From contig CAILHZ010000024.1 in the NCBI GenBank assembly GCA_903834135.1, forward strand, positions 1 to 64,000: DNA of 64,000 bases. The letters run 5' to 3'. The translations under genes and the position numbers were made by a program. How positions within the stretch are numbered: position 1 is the stretch's first letter; each line of letters begins with the position of its first letter. The notes below the pieces were generated by a model, which was not told the origin of the DNA, did no database searches, and worked only from the letters and a program-made list of their open reading frames with translations. This DNA is from an uncultured Opitutia bacterium. Its GTDB lineage: Bacteria; Verrucomicrobiota; Verrucomicrobiia; Opitutales; Opitutaceae. This document shows positions 1 to 7,852 of the stretch, piece by piece.

Positions 1-2
1 AA

Positions 3-56
3 GCCATAGGTTTTAGTAGAGTGCCAAGCCTAAAGCGAACGAGCTATTTAAAGTGA
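3..56 (+). CDS. possible C-terminal tail of an upstream gene
   Basis: One plus-strand frame is open from the left edge to a TGA at 54-56, about 17 codons ending Ser-Tyr-Leu-Lys. It runs toward the next gene and ends just before a symmetrical terminator, as the end of a convergent gene would. The fragment is too short to recognise and could be chance. Confidence 0.2.
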   Translation, partial: AIGFSRVPSLKRTSYLK

Positions 57-70
57 AATTTCTTTCCACA

Positions 71-102
71 AAAAAAGCTCCTAGTTTCCTAAGAGCTTTT
101 TT
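71..102. terminator. bidirectional rho-independent terminator
   Basis: A perfect 10-bp inverted repeat (AAAAAAGCTC / GAGCTTTTTT, 71-80 and 93-102) has a short loop that can pair further (TAG/CTA). The A-run on one side and T-run on the other give a U tract in both directions. It lies 3 bases past the stop of the rsmB-like gene on the minus strand. Confidence 0.75.
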
Positions 103-105
103 AAT

Positions 106-1425
106 TTAGATTCGTTTAAATAAGAAAGCGGCTGCTCCATCGTGACCACTGACCCAAGGATAAGAGATTTCTTTTTTCTCTAAAACAAAACGGCCTTCAT
201 TCTTTTTAATAAAGGCGTCTGCTACCCGCTCATTCTCATCTGCATCAATACTACAAGTTGAATACACAAGTCTTCCACCCTCTTTTACATAGGTGGCTGC
301 TGCATCTAAGAGAAGCGTTTGTTGTCTACTGTGACGGCCAAAATCACTTTCCTGCAAACGCCAGCGTACATCCACACGGTGACGCATGACGCCTGTATTA
401 GAGCAGGACACGTCAATTAACACTGCATCATAGAGCACTTGTAAATTCTCCTGCCTTAAGCAGCGTGCACCTTCTCCAATAATATCTCCTATGACTACTT
501 CAGTCTTAAGGCCTTTTGCACGTGATAAATTTTCACGCAGTCTATCTACACGCGATTCTGGAAGATCCCAGGAGACAAGTAAGCCTTCTGTTTTCAAGCG
601 GTCAGCTATGAGTAAACTCTTTCCACCAGGAGCTGCACATAAATCCAATACCTGCTCACCTGGCTTTGGATCAAGTAAGTCTACAGCAATACGTGTTGCT
701 GGATCTTGTAAATAAATTGTTCCTGCTTTTAAAAGCGGTTCCACTTCAGACCATTTGCCTGATGCGATTTCATAAAAGTTTTTCCATGGTGTTGGCTTAA
801 GCCATTCAGGAACAGGTCCTGCACTTGCATCATCTCCTGCACGCCAACGTGCAAATACAGGTGCTGGAGATTGATTCCATTCTAGTAATGCACGTGTTGC
901 TTGTGCACCTAATGTAACAAGCCAGCGTTTTACGATCCACTCAGGATGAGAATAATAAGCAGCTAGTGAATCTGATGATGCAAGGGCCACAGGAGGCACC
1001 TCCTCAATAAGACTTTTGGCCATCTTTCTAGCCACCGCATTGACCAATTTAGCCTCCGGAATGCTAGTCAAAGACTTCGCATGTTGGACCGCATGATGCA
1101 CAATTTGGGCAATTTGGGCCGGTTCATCGATAATTTCGAAGCCTGCCACATAAAGAATTGCACGGGTCACAAACCGGGGGGGGTGTGCCACAAATTGACC
1201 CAGTGTTTTTTCGAGTCTTCCGGAGTGTCTTACGACCCCAAACACAAGATGTTGACAGCGAGCTCTTTCCGTATGTGGTAAAGAAGGAGACGCCTGTTCC
1301 ATGAGCCGGTCGATCCTTTCCTTCGTGGCAAACCAAGCTTCGATGAGTCTTACAGACTCTAACCAAGCTGACGGACGCTCTGGAGACAATTTGACAAGGG
1401 ATACCATTGTAATCTCAACTCTCAC
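106..1425 (-). CDS. rsmB: 16S rRNA m5C methyltransferase, RsmB/Sun family
   Basis: Predicted S-adenosylmethionine-dependent cytosine-C5 methyltransferase acting on 16S rRNA. The N-terminal ~150 residues form a helical NusB-like RNA-binding domain, and the Rossmann methyltransferase domain occupies the C-terminal half. Motifs are a SAM-binding DLCAAPGGKS, a motif IV DVSCSNTG (the usual Pro is replaced by Ser) and the motif VI STCSIDADEN, whose Cys is the expected nucleophile. The length of about 439 residues is normal for the family. The longest reading starts at GTG 1425; an in-frame ATG six codons later (1407) is an equally good start. It is divergent from greA with only 24 bases between the two starts, so they share a compact promoter region. 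Confidence 0.93.
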   Translation of the reverse strand: MRVEITMVSLVKLSPERPSAWLESVRLIEAWFATKERIDRLMEQASPSLPHTERARCQHLVFGVVRHSGRLEKTLGQFVAHPPRFVTRAILYVAGFEIIDEPAQIAQIVHHAVQHAKSLTSIPEAKLVNAVARKMAKSLIEEVPPVALASSDSLAAYYSHPEWIVKRWLVTLGAQATRALLEWNQSPAPVFARWRAGDDASAGPVPEWLKPTPWKNFYEIASGKWSEVEPLLKAGTIYLQDPATRIAVDLLDPKPGEQVLDLCAAPGGKSLLIADRLKTEGLLVSWDLPESRVDRLRENLSRAKGLKTEVVIGDIIGEGARCLRQENLQVLYDAVLIDVSCSNTGVMRHRVDVRWRLQESDFGRHSRQQTLLLDAAATYVKEGGRLVYSTCSIDADENERVADAFIKKNEGRFVLEKKEISYPWVSGHDGAAAFLFKRI

Positions 1426-1449
1426 CTTTACATCGCCACTCTCGCAACT

Positions 1450-3282
1450 ATGAATTCCGCCGCCGTATCAACTTTAATCTCAAAAAACCCGACCCTCAGA
1501 GGCCATAAAGCCAAATTGGAGGCGATGGAACCTAATGCCTATGTTGTTCACCGCAGCTGGGGTTTCGGTCAAATCAAAGCCTTTGATGAGGCCACCTACC
1601 GCCTCACGATTGATTTCGTAGGTAAGAAGTCGCATGACATGGATCCTACGTTCTGCGTGACGACGATGGAAGTGCTTCCTAAGAAACATATCTTAGTTGT
1701 GAAAGCAGAAGAGTCAGATCGTATCACACAACTCTCAGTTGATAGTCCTGCAGACTTAGTTGTTGAAGCTCTCAAGGGTTACGAGAACCACGCGACAACA
1801 GCAATTGATCTTGAAATTGTTTTAGCTCAAGTCATCGGCGAAGAAAAATTTAAGAAATGGTGGACCACAGCAAAGAAGGCTGTAGCAAACGATCCACGCG
1901 TGAGCGTTCCAGAAAAGAAAACGGAATGTTACATCCTTCGCGAAATTCCAGTTTCTGCTGAAGATGAAATCTTAGAGCAGTTCACTACGACCCGTTCGGC
2001 TCGTCGTAAGATTAGTCTCGTTGAAGAATTAATCACAGCATCCAAAGCAACTGACACGAAGGCTGATCTTTCCGCTATCCTTGAATCCTTAACGGACGCT
2101 GTACGTGATAGTAACCAGCTTGATGCAGCAGAGCGTCTCTACGGAGCATCTGTACGTGATCATTTAGCTAAATTAGCTAAGCACACAGCTCCTATTGATC
2201 CTACTCAGGCTTCCCTCATTGCTAATGTGCGTGACCTACCTGACATAGCAGAAAAGATTCCTGTTCATTTCCAGTCTGATTTCCTTGAACTCGTTAAAGA
2301 GACTCATCCGGTTGAATGCCGCGATTTAGTATTTACTCTGCTTAAAGTTTCCCAAGGTAAGTTCACGACAGAATGTATTAACTTTTTAGTCGAAAACGGC
2401 TACTCTGATGATTTAGCTGCAGCCTTAAAGCGCTGGCAGACTGAACAAAACTTACGTGCTCCAGTGCTATTATGGATTGTTAAGAATCGTCATTCAAAGA
2501 AGTTTGCAAAACTGCTTAATGATTTAATTGATCCACGTTTATTAAGTGCGATCTTCTTTGGAATCGATTACGAAGCACTCCAAGCAGCAAGTGCACGCCG
2601 CATTCCATTAGCTGATATCTTAAGTGAAGATCCTGATTTAATCAGTGACTTACTTTCTACAGCTGATCCAGAAACAGCTCGTGACTTAGCAAATACACTT
2701 CTTCTTAACCAAGGCTTCGAAGAGTTAACTAAGAAGTCACTGCTAGCTCGTTTCATTAAGATCTTCCCAAATATTCAATCCTTGGTTGCAAGTGATGCTG
2801 AATCAAAAGAAGAACAGCTCTTAGTTTCACGTGCTAGCTACGACCGTAAGCGTGAAGAATACGAAAATATCGTATCTAAGAAGATTCCTGAAAATTCAAA
2901 GTCCATTGCTGCCGCTCGTGAGCACGGTGACTTACGTGAAAACTCAGAATACAAAATGGCTAAGCAAGATCAGACCGTTCTTATGGCTCAGAAGAGCCAG
3001 CTTGAACGTGAACTTGCTCGCGCTCGTGTTACAGACTTCAAGGAAGCAACCGCAGATCAAGGCAGTATCGGTAGTATCATTGAACTGCTTCAAGGTGGCG
3101 TTAACACCAAGTACACCGTTCTTGGTGCTTGGGATAGCGATCCAGCTAACCATGTTATTTCATACAAGACTCCACTCGGAGCAGCTCTTCTTGGCCGCAA
3201 GGTCGGTGAGACTGTTAACGTTAAATCAGGTGGCGGTGAAGAATCCGTAAAAATCTTAAGCATCAAACGCTACGCTAACTAA
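1450..3282 (+). CDS. greA: transcription elongation factor GreA with long N-terminal extension
   Basis: Gre factors enter the RNA polymerase secondary channel and stimulate cleavage of backtracked RNA. Only the last ~160 of 610 residues are the canonical GreA: a coiled coil with the basic/acidic tip AREHGDLRENSEY, in which D494 and E497 correspond to the catalytic tip acids, followed by the FKBP-like C-terminal domain. Residues 1-450 are an extra, mainly helical region with a beta-rich start (HRSWGFGQIKAFDEATY). Ordinary GreA is about 160 residues. Chlamydial and verrucomicrobial GreA proteins also carry long N-terminal regions, so this looks like a lineage trait rather than a gene-calling error, and no stop separates the parts. 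The extension's function is not visible from the sequence. Confidence 0.9.
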   Translation: MNSAAVSTLISKNPTLRGHKAKLEAMEPNAYVVHRSWGFGQIKAFDEATYRLTIDFVGKKSHDMDPTFCVTTMEVLPKKHILVVKAEESDRITQLSVDSPADLVVEALKGYENHATTAIDLEIVLAQVIGEEKFKKWWTTAKKAVANDPRVSVPEKKTECYILREIPVSAEDEILEQFTTTRSARRKISLVEELITASKATDTKADLSAILESLTDAVRDSNQLDAAERLYGASVRDHLAKLAKHTAPIDPTQASLIANVRDLPDIAEKIPVHFQSDFLELVKETHPVECRDLVFTLLKVSQGKFTTECINFLVENGYSDDLAAALKRWQTEQNLRAPVLLWIVKNRHSKKFAKLLNDLIDPRLLSAIFFGIDYEALQAASARRIPLADILSEDPDLISDLLSTADPETARDLANTLLLNQGFEELTKKSLLARFIKIFPNIQSLVASDAESKEEQLLVSRASYDRKREEYENIVSKKIPENSKSIAAAREHGDLRENSEYKMAKQDQTVLMAQKSQLERELARARVTDFKEATADQGSIGSIIELLQGGVNTKYTVLGAWDSDPANHVISYKTPLGAALLGRKVGETVNVKSGGGEESVKILSIKRYAN

Positions 3283-3309
3283 GTTTAATCTAAAGTCTTA
3301 GTCCTTTTC

Positions 3310-3355
3310 AAAAGCCTTTAAGAATTTGTGATAGCACTCTTTCTTAAAGGCTTTT
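3310..3355 (+). terminator. greA terminator overlapping the next start codon
   Basis: A perfect 13-bp inverted repeat (AAAAGCCTTTAAG at 3310-3322, CTTAAAGGCTTTT at 3343-3355) is followed by more T. It has the form of a rho-independent terminator 27 bases after the greA stop. Its 20-base loop contains the GTG start (3328-3330) of the downstream exporter, and the 3' arm encodes that protein's Leu-Lys-Gly-Phe. Confidence 0.7.
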
Positions 3356-3942
3356 TTGCGGGTTTTATAATAGCGGTTCCTTTGGGACCAGTAGGACTCT
3401 TGTGCTTTAGGCGGGTGCTAACTCGCAGTCTTTGGGTAGGCATTGCAACAGTACTAGGGACTAGCTTAGCAGATATGCTATACGGCTCTACAGCAGCCTT
3501 TGGAGTGGGAGCTATAACGACAGCCTTAATTGCGCATAAAGTCTTTTTTAAAGCTGCAGGGGGATTATTCTTAATAGGTTTTGGAGCTAAAATTATTACG
3601 ACTAAGCCAGCTGACCCACTGAGTGAAAAAGAACCTACCGATATCACAGGTCCACTCATCTCTGCATTTGTTTTAGTTCTAGCAAATCCAATACTGCTGA
3701 TTTCTTACATCGGAGTCTGTGCTGCACTTGATTTGGGAGCAATTCACAGAGCAGAATTATCCTGGTTTTCTCCAGGAATTTTTTTAGGTTCAGCTGCTTG
3801 GTGGTTTATCCATAAAGCGACCGCTGCACTTTGGGGCGATACCTTAAAAAAAGTAGGCTTAAAGTGGATCGATCTTGGAGCAGGAATAGTAATTTGTGGC
3901 TTTGGAATTTGGCAGCTTATTGACTGCCTAATTAACAAGTAA
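3328..3942 (+). CDS. LysE/RhtB-family amino-acid exporter
   Basis: A 204-residue inner-membrane protein with about six hydrophobic segments. It begins with the LysE-family signature (FLKGFFAGFIIAVPLGPVG, then a charged CFRRVLTRS turn). The family exports amino acids or other small solutes, and the substrate cannot be told from the sequence. The GTG at 3328 is the only plausible start: an in-frame TAA lies at 3319-3321, and the conserved PLGP motif begins about 17 codons later with no ATG between. No Shine-Dalgarno is seen. The start sits in the loop of a 13-bp terminator hairpin, so expression may depend on read-through from greA and on melting of that hairpin. Confidence 0.85.
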   Translation: MIALFLKGFFAGFIIAVPLGPVGLLCFRRVLTRSLWVGIATVLGTSLADMLYGSTAAFGVGAITTALIAHKVFFKAAGGLFLIGFGAKIITTKPADPLSEKEPTDITGPLISAFVLVLANPILLISYIGVCAALDLGAIHRAELSWFSPGIFLGSAAWWFIHKATAALWGDTLKKVGLKWIDLGAGIVICGFGIWQLIDCLINK

Positions 3943-3950
3943 ACTACGCC

Positions 3951-3968
3951 AGTGCTCTAGCTAGCACT
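3951..3968 (+). terminator. small hairpin after the LysE-type gene
   Basis: AGTGCT at 3951-3956 and AGCACT at 3963-3968 form a 6-bp hairpin 8 bases past the stop codon. There is no T-run, so it is only a weak candidate for transcript end formation. Confidence 0.25.
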
Positions 3969-4081
3969 TGCTATGCTCGTATAAGAGAAAGAGCCAAGAT
4001 CACCTTAGGCTTAACATCCTCTGAAATAACACCTCTTACCCAGTTGCAATACTAACAACAAATAGCCACACTACATCCTAA

Positions 4082-5023
4082 GTGAGCGCTTCTTGGGATA
4101 CCTTAAAAATCTTATCTGATCCAACCCGCATGCGGCTTTTAGCCCTTTTAATGCGTGAAGAACTCTCCGTTGCTGAACTCCAAGAGATTCTTGGTATGGG
4201 TCAATCCCGCATTTCTTCTCAACTAGCCCTGCTTCGTCAGGCAGGCCTCGTCACAGACCGTAGAGATGGCAAGAAAGCCTTCTATTCACTGCGCTCCACA
4301 CTTCCCCTTAGCCAATACAATTTACTTAAGGCTGCCTCAGAATCCGTTTCTGAACTGCCTGTCATGGATGAAGACACAGAAAGTTTAGACCGCATTTTAA
4401 TTAAACGCAGAAAAGTTTCGGAGCAGTACTTTAATTTAATCGCAGGACGTTTAGGTAAAAATTATTGCCCAGGCCGCTCATGGGAAGCAATCGGACACTT
4501 AGCTTTACGGCTTACCCCATCCATCGAAATTGCTGATCTAGGTGCAGGAGAAGGCCTTATTTCTCAACTTTTAGCTAAACGCTCAAAGCAAGTATGGTGC
4601 ATAGATAATTCTCCACGAATGATCGAAGTAGGTACCGAACTTGCGAAGAAAAATGATCTCGCAAACTTAACCTACAAGTTAGGCGATATCGAAAAAGTTC
4701 CTTTAGCTGATGCCTCTGTTGATGTCGCAATCTTAAGCCAAGCGCTTCATCATGCTCAGCATCCTCAAATTGCGGTCCAAGAAGCTTTCCGAATTTTAAA
4801 ACCAGAAGGCCAAATCCTCATTCTTGATTTAAATGAGCACACATTTGAAAAAGCCAGAGAACTGTATGCAGACGTTTGGCTAGGCTTTAAAGAAAGTGTT
4901 TTACACCAGTTCCTTAAAAAAGCTGGGTTTCAAAATGTGGAAGTTTCTTTAACCGCAAAAGAAACAACAGAACCCTATTTTGAAACACTGCTCGCTTCAG
5001 GCTATAAGCCTAAAGCGAGATAA
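4082..5023 (+). CDS. ArsR-family regulator fused to a SAM methyltransferase
   Basis: Residues 1-90 form a winged helix-turn-helix of the ArsR type (KILSDPTRMRLLALL, then a recognition helix GQSRISSQLALLRQAG). Residues ~140-313 form a class I methyltransferase with the SAM loop IADLGAGEGLIS and a motif IV-V region ending in SQALHHA. Cysteine metal-binding motifs of classical metal-sensing ArsR proteins are not seen, so SAM, SAH or another metabolite is a more likely effector than a metal (inference). The GTG start is fixed by a TAA codon directly preceding it. The gene stands alone, convergent with the S9 peptidase 15 bases downstream. The methyl acceptor is unknown. Confidence 0.85.
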   Translation: MSASWDTLKILSDPTRMRLLALLMREELSVAELQEILGMGQSRISSQLALLRQAGLVTDRRDGKKAFYSLRSTLPLSQYNLLKAASESVSELPVMDEDTESLDRILIKRRKVSEQYFNLIAGRLGKNYCPGRSWEAIGHLALRLTPSIEIADLGAGEGLISQLLAKRSKQVWCIDNSPRMIEVGTELAKKNDLANLTYKLGDIEKVPLADASVDVAILSQALHHAQHPQIAVQEAFRILKPEGQILILDLNEHTFEKARELYADVWLGFKESVLHQFLKKAGFQNVEVSLTAKETTEPYFETLLASGYKPKAR

Positions 5024-5038
5024 TAGTTAGTCTCTTTT

Positions 5039-7135
5039 TTACTTTAGATATAGCGCAAGCCAGGCCTGCACTTGGCTATACCAGTAACGGCTGTCTTCTC
5101 CTTTGAGTATCCAGTGACCTGCATCTGGAAAAACAAGCAGTTTACTTGGGACTCCAAGGCGCTGCTCTGTAGCAAAATTCATGAGCGCATTATTCATTGG
5201 CACACGGAAATCTTTTTCTCCTACAGTAATCAGTATTGGTGTCATAAAACCAATCCCCTTAGCTTGGTTACCCCCTTGCATGACAGGACTTTGCTCACGC
5301 CAAATAGGACTATCTCCCCAAACAGGTGTGCCACTATTTACTTCACGGCCGTAAATTCCGTCGCTTGTCCCCCACTGCATAACAAGGTCCATCTCACCTG
5401 CATGAGAAATAATGGCTTTGTAGCGCGTTGTCGTTGCCTCAAGCCAGTTAGCTAAGTGACCACCGTAGCTAGCACCACCTGCAGCTTGCTTTGTTGCATC
5501 GATAAACGAATACCGTGCAATTGCCTCATCTGCTGCTTCATTAACCTCATTTGCAGGACCTCTAAGGGGATCAAACTGAATAGCCCGAGCGAAGGCTTCA
5601 CCATAACCTGTAGAGCCTTTATAATCGGTTAGAAGGACAACATAACCTGGTGCTGCGAGCAGATGATAGTTCCATCTTAAAACGAACTGATCTTTCCACA
5701 TGTTTGCTGCACCGCCGTGGATCACAACAAAAAGAGGATATTTCTTGGTTGGATCAAAGTGAGGTGGCTTAACTATCATGTTATGAATCTTTAATCCGTC
5801 TTTTGCCGTAAACCAGAAATGCTCCACTGGCTGTAAATCAATCGCTTCGCTGCGCGCTGTATTAAAGTTAGTCAGTTGCTTAGGTTTTACTGAACTGTAG
5901 AGATAAATTTCTGCAGGAGTTGTCGCACTATCCCAGGTGCCAATGAGTGCACTTGCACCTGCTCTTAAATTACCCGAGGTTCCCGTATCACATGAAGGTT
6001 CTTCTGTAATCTCACCTCCTGTTTGACTCACTGAATATATTTTCTCTAAACCTGCATGTTCGTAGGTAAAATACACTTTCTTTGTTTCAGTAGGAATCGC
6101 GAAGTTAGAGACCGATCTATCTAGACTCTGTGTTAAATTCTGCGCTTCAGAAACGTGCGGCCAATCAAAACGCACTAGGCGTGTTAAATCATACACCTTA
6201 TTTGGCGTCTCAGGACGCATAAGGCAGAATAAACTTTTACCATCATGTGAAAAAGTAAGCCCCTCATAACTTGCTGTTCCATGCGTGAGTACTTCAGGTT
6301 CACCTTTATTTAAACTTAATTTAAAAATCTGAACAGGCACAGTATCCCGAGGTGCATCCTGTGCATTAATGCATGCAGCAAAAAGGATCGCATTACCTTC
6401 AGGAGTCCAAACGCATTCTAGTTTTTGATCTTCACCTTCATGACTTCCAGCAAATCCTGGATTTTTCGAGAACTGTGATCCTGCAAGTAAATCTACTGCT
6501 TTAGCTCCTAATTTTACATCCTGAATAAAAGGATGCAGTTTTTTATCATCTAACCATTCATTCCAATAACGTGGTGGAAATTGTTCATAAGAGCGTACAT
6601 TGTACTTCCTTGCTTTGTATTGTTTATCCGCAGCTTCATTATCATTTTCGGTTAAAGCGCCCGGATAAGTAGGGCTAACAAATAAGAGCTGTAAGCCCGA
6701 TGGACTCCACTTAGGAGCACTAGCCCCTAGCAGAAGACTTGTAAGTTGAGTATCTATTTTATCAGCTAGATTTAAGCAGTGAATTTGTGAAGGAGCTGTT
6801 CCCTTGCCCTTCATTGAATAGGCAATTTGCTTACTGTCTGGAGACCAAACAGGAAGACTTTTTGCTTGGCCACTTGTAGTAAGTTTAACAGCAGCAGTAT
6901 CGTCAGTTAAGGATTTAATCCAAAAATCAGTAACCTGATCTTTGATGTCGTAAGCAGGAAGAGTAACAAGAATGACAGCCCACTTACCATCAGGACTTGG
7001 TACAGCACCACCAATGCGGTTCATAAGCCATACATCTTCATGGGTAATCGTGTGTTTACTAGCAGCAGAGTGCTCCACAGCATGAAGCACCCCAACAACT
7101 AGTAGACTTAAGAGATAGATTATTTTTTTCATCAA
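5039..7135 (-). CDS. secreted S9-family prolyl oligopeptidase-like peptidase
   Basis: Serine peptidase of the acylaminoacyl/dipeptidyl-peptidase type. A signal peptide (KKIIYLLSLLVVGVLHA) is followed by a beta-propeller (about residues 40-410) with WD40-like blades such as VWSPDSKQIAYS, and an alpha/beta-hydrolase domain (about 440-698). The catalytic triad is readable: S556 in GGASYGGH, D642 in VGEKDFRVP and H674 in PDAGHW. The length of 698 residues is typical. It is probably periplasmic and trims peptides for nutrition. The start could be either of the first two Met codons. A short ORF ends 3 bases upstream of the start on the same strand. Confidence 0.93.
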   Translation of the reverse strand: MMKKIIYLLSLLVVGVLHAVEHSAASKHTITHEDVWLMNRIGGAVPSPDGKWAVILVTLPAYDIKDQVTDFWIKSLTDDTAAVKLTTSGQAKSLPVWSPDSKQIAYSMKGKGTAPSQIHCLNLADKIDTQLTSLLLGASAPKWSPSGLQLLFVSPTYPGALTENDNEAADKQYKARKYNVRSYEQFPPRYWNEWLDDKKLHPFIQDVKLGAKAVDLLAGSQFSKNPGFAGSHEGEDQKLECVWTPEGNAILFAACINAQDAPRDTVPVQIFKLSLNKGEPEVLTHGTASYEGLTFSHDGKSLFCLMRPETPNKVYDLTRLVRFDWPHVSEAQNLTQSLDRSVSNFAIPTETKKVYFTYEHAGLEKIYSVSQTGGEITEEPSCDTGTSGNLRAGASALIGTWDSATTPAEIYLYSSVKPKQLTNFNTARSEAIDLQPVEHFWFTAKDGLKIHNMIVKPPHFDPTKKYPLFVVIHGGAANMWKDQFVLRWNYHLLAAPGYVVLLTDYKGSTGYGEAFARAIQFDPLRGPANEVNEAADEAIARYSFIDATKQAAGGASYGGHLANWLEATTTRYKAIISHAGEMDLVMQWGTSDGIYGREVNSGTPVWGDSPIWREQSPVMQGGNQAKGIGFMTPILITVGEKDFRVPMNNALMNFATEQRLGVPSKLLVFPDAGHWILKGEDSRYWYSQVQAWLALYLK

Positions 7136-7138
7136 TGG

Positions 7139-7366
7139 TTAATGCTTACTTGGCTTTGTTGTTCCAAAATCCATGTCAGTAAAGTCATTATGAATACCTT
7201 CATAATTTTTATCCTGTTTATATATCTGTAGGATTCTGAAGTGTTCATATTCACTGGTTGGAAAGATGCGCGCTTCTTCACCAGGCAAGAATATTGCGGT
7301 GTAAGACTGCTTACTGTCTACCATGCGGCGTATCACGACCATACAGGTTAAACTTATGCATTCCAT
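7139..7366 (-). CDS. hypothetical 75-residue protein, perhaps a gene fragment
   Basis: A short open frame ending 3 bases before the S9 peptidase start, with no recognised domain. The C-terminal half (EYEHFRILQIYKQDKNYEG...) reads like genuine protein, whereas the first ~15 residues look untidy. Other minus-strand frames just upstream (7311-7385 and 7392-7566) also give protein-like stretches, including a second 'HFRIV' segment. It may therefore be the surviving end of a broken gene rather than a working small gene. No signal peptide or clear ribosome-binding site is seen. Confidence 0.3.
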   Translation of the reverse strand: MECISLTCMVVIRRMVDSKQSYTAIFLPGEEARIFPTSEYEHFRILQIYKQDKNYEGIHNDFTDMDFGTTKPSKH

Positions 7367-7391
7367 GCTTACTTAAGTCGACCTAAAGTGA

Positions 7392-7566
7392 TCAGTTTTT
7401 TGGCTTAAACCAAACAGCATATCCCACAGCTTTATGAGAAGCTGGAAAACCTAATATTAGCTCAGCTTTTAGGCCAACACCTACAAAGATATAGTGGATC
7501 TTCAAGATTACTACCGTACTGCATTTCACCTGCTACAATCCTAAAGTGTTTAGCTTCATTCAGAAA
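7392..7566 (-). pseudogene. possible frameshifted gene remnant
   Basis: Two minus-strand frames complement each other. Frame A (7465-7566) reads NEAKHFRIVAGEMQYGSNLED and then degenerates. Frame B (7392-7529) continues plausibly with FVGVGLKAELILGFPASH, AVGYAVWFKPKN and then a stop. Joined near 7480-7490 they resemble one C-terminal domain interrupted by a frameshift. I do not recognise the family. The evidence is only the protein-like composition of consecutive frames. Confidence 0.28.
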
Positions 7567-7852
7567 CTAAGCTCCTTTGACCTATAAAAAAGCCCCTAAC
7601 AAATGAGCAATCCATGAAGCTAAATACTCAAAATCGCCAAAAATGAATATTCGAGGGCGTTTTTTCATAAGCAATCGCTGCATCTTAACCTAGAGTTTAT
7701 GAAAAAAATTACCCCAAGTTTCATCTTTTTTGAAACCTGAGGTCTTTATAGAAAAATAGCCCTAAAGTCCGTGAAACTATGTTGAAATACAGGCGTCATT
7801 GAGTTAAGTTAAAATCAGTTTTCCCACCCCTAAGTAAACGGCGCATAAGCCT
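7567..7852. other. AT-rich intergenic region before the PSD1 operon
   Basis: No gene is supported here. A hairpin with a U tract lies at 7630-7665 (AAAA-T-CGCC pairing with GGCG-TTTT). A 13-codon ORF (7699-7740, starting MKKITPSF) contains an inverted repeat GTTTCA/TGAAAC in its second half. The last ~100 bases probably hold the promoter of the downstream operon, but no convincing -35/-10 pair is seen. Confidence 0.4.
7630..7665 (+). terminator. isolated terminator-like hairpin
   Basis: AAAA-T-CGCC (7630-7638) can pair with GGCG-TTTT (7656-7663) with a single bulge, and a six-T run follows the GC part. No plus-strand gene precedes it, so it may be a leftover of a lost gene or an attenuator ahead of the PSD1 operon. 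Confidence 0.3.

Noticed and set aside
2831-3250. 139-codon plus-strand frame inside greA
   Set aside because: It is an alternative frame within the conserved GreA domain with no recognisable motif.
3943-4081. Possible SAM/SAH riboswitch before the ArsR-methyltransferase gene
   Set aside because: Only one short hairpin (3951-3968) is present. I could not find the conserved cores of known SAM or SAH riboswitches.
7699-7740. 13-residue ORF beginning MKKITPSF, resembling a leader peptide
   Set aside because: It is too short, with no run of a regulatory amino acid and no clear attenuator downstream. The start may be chance in an AT-rich gap.
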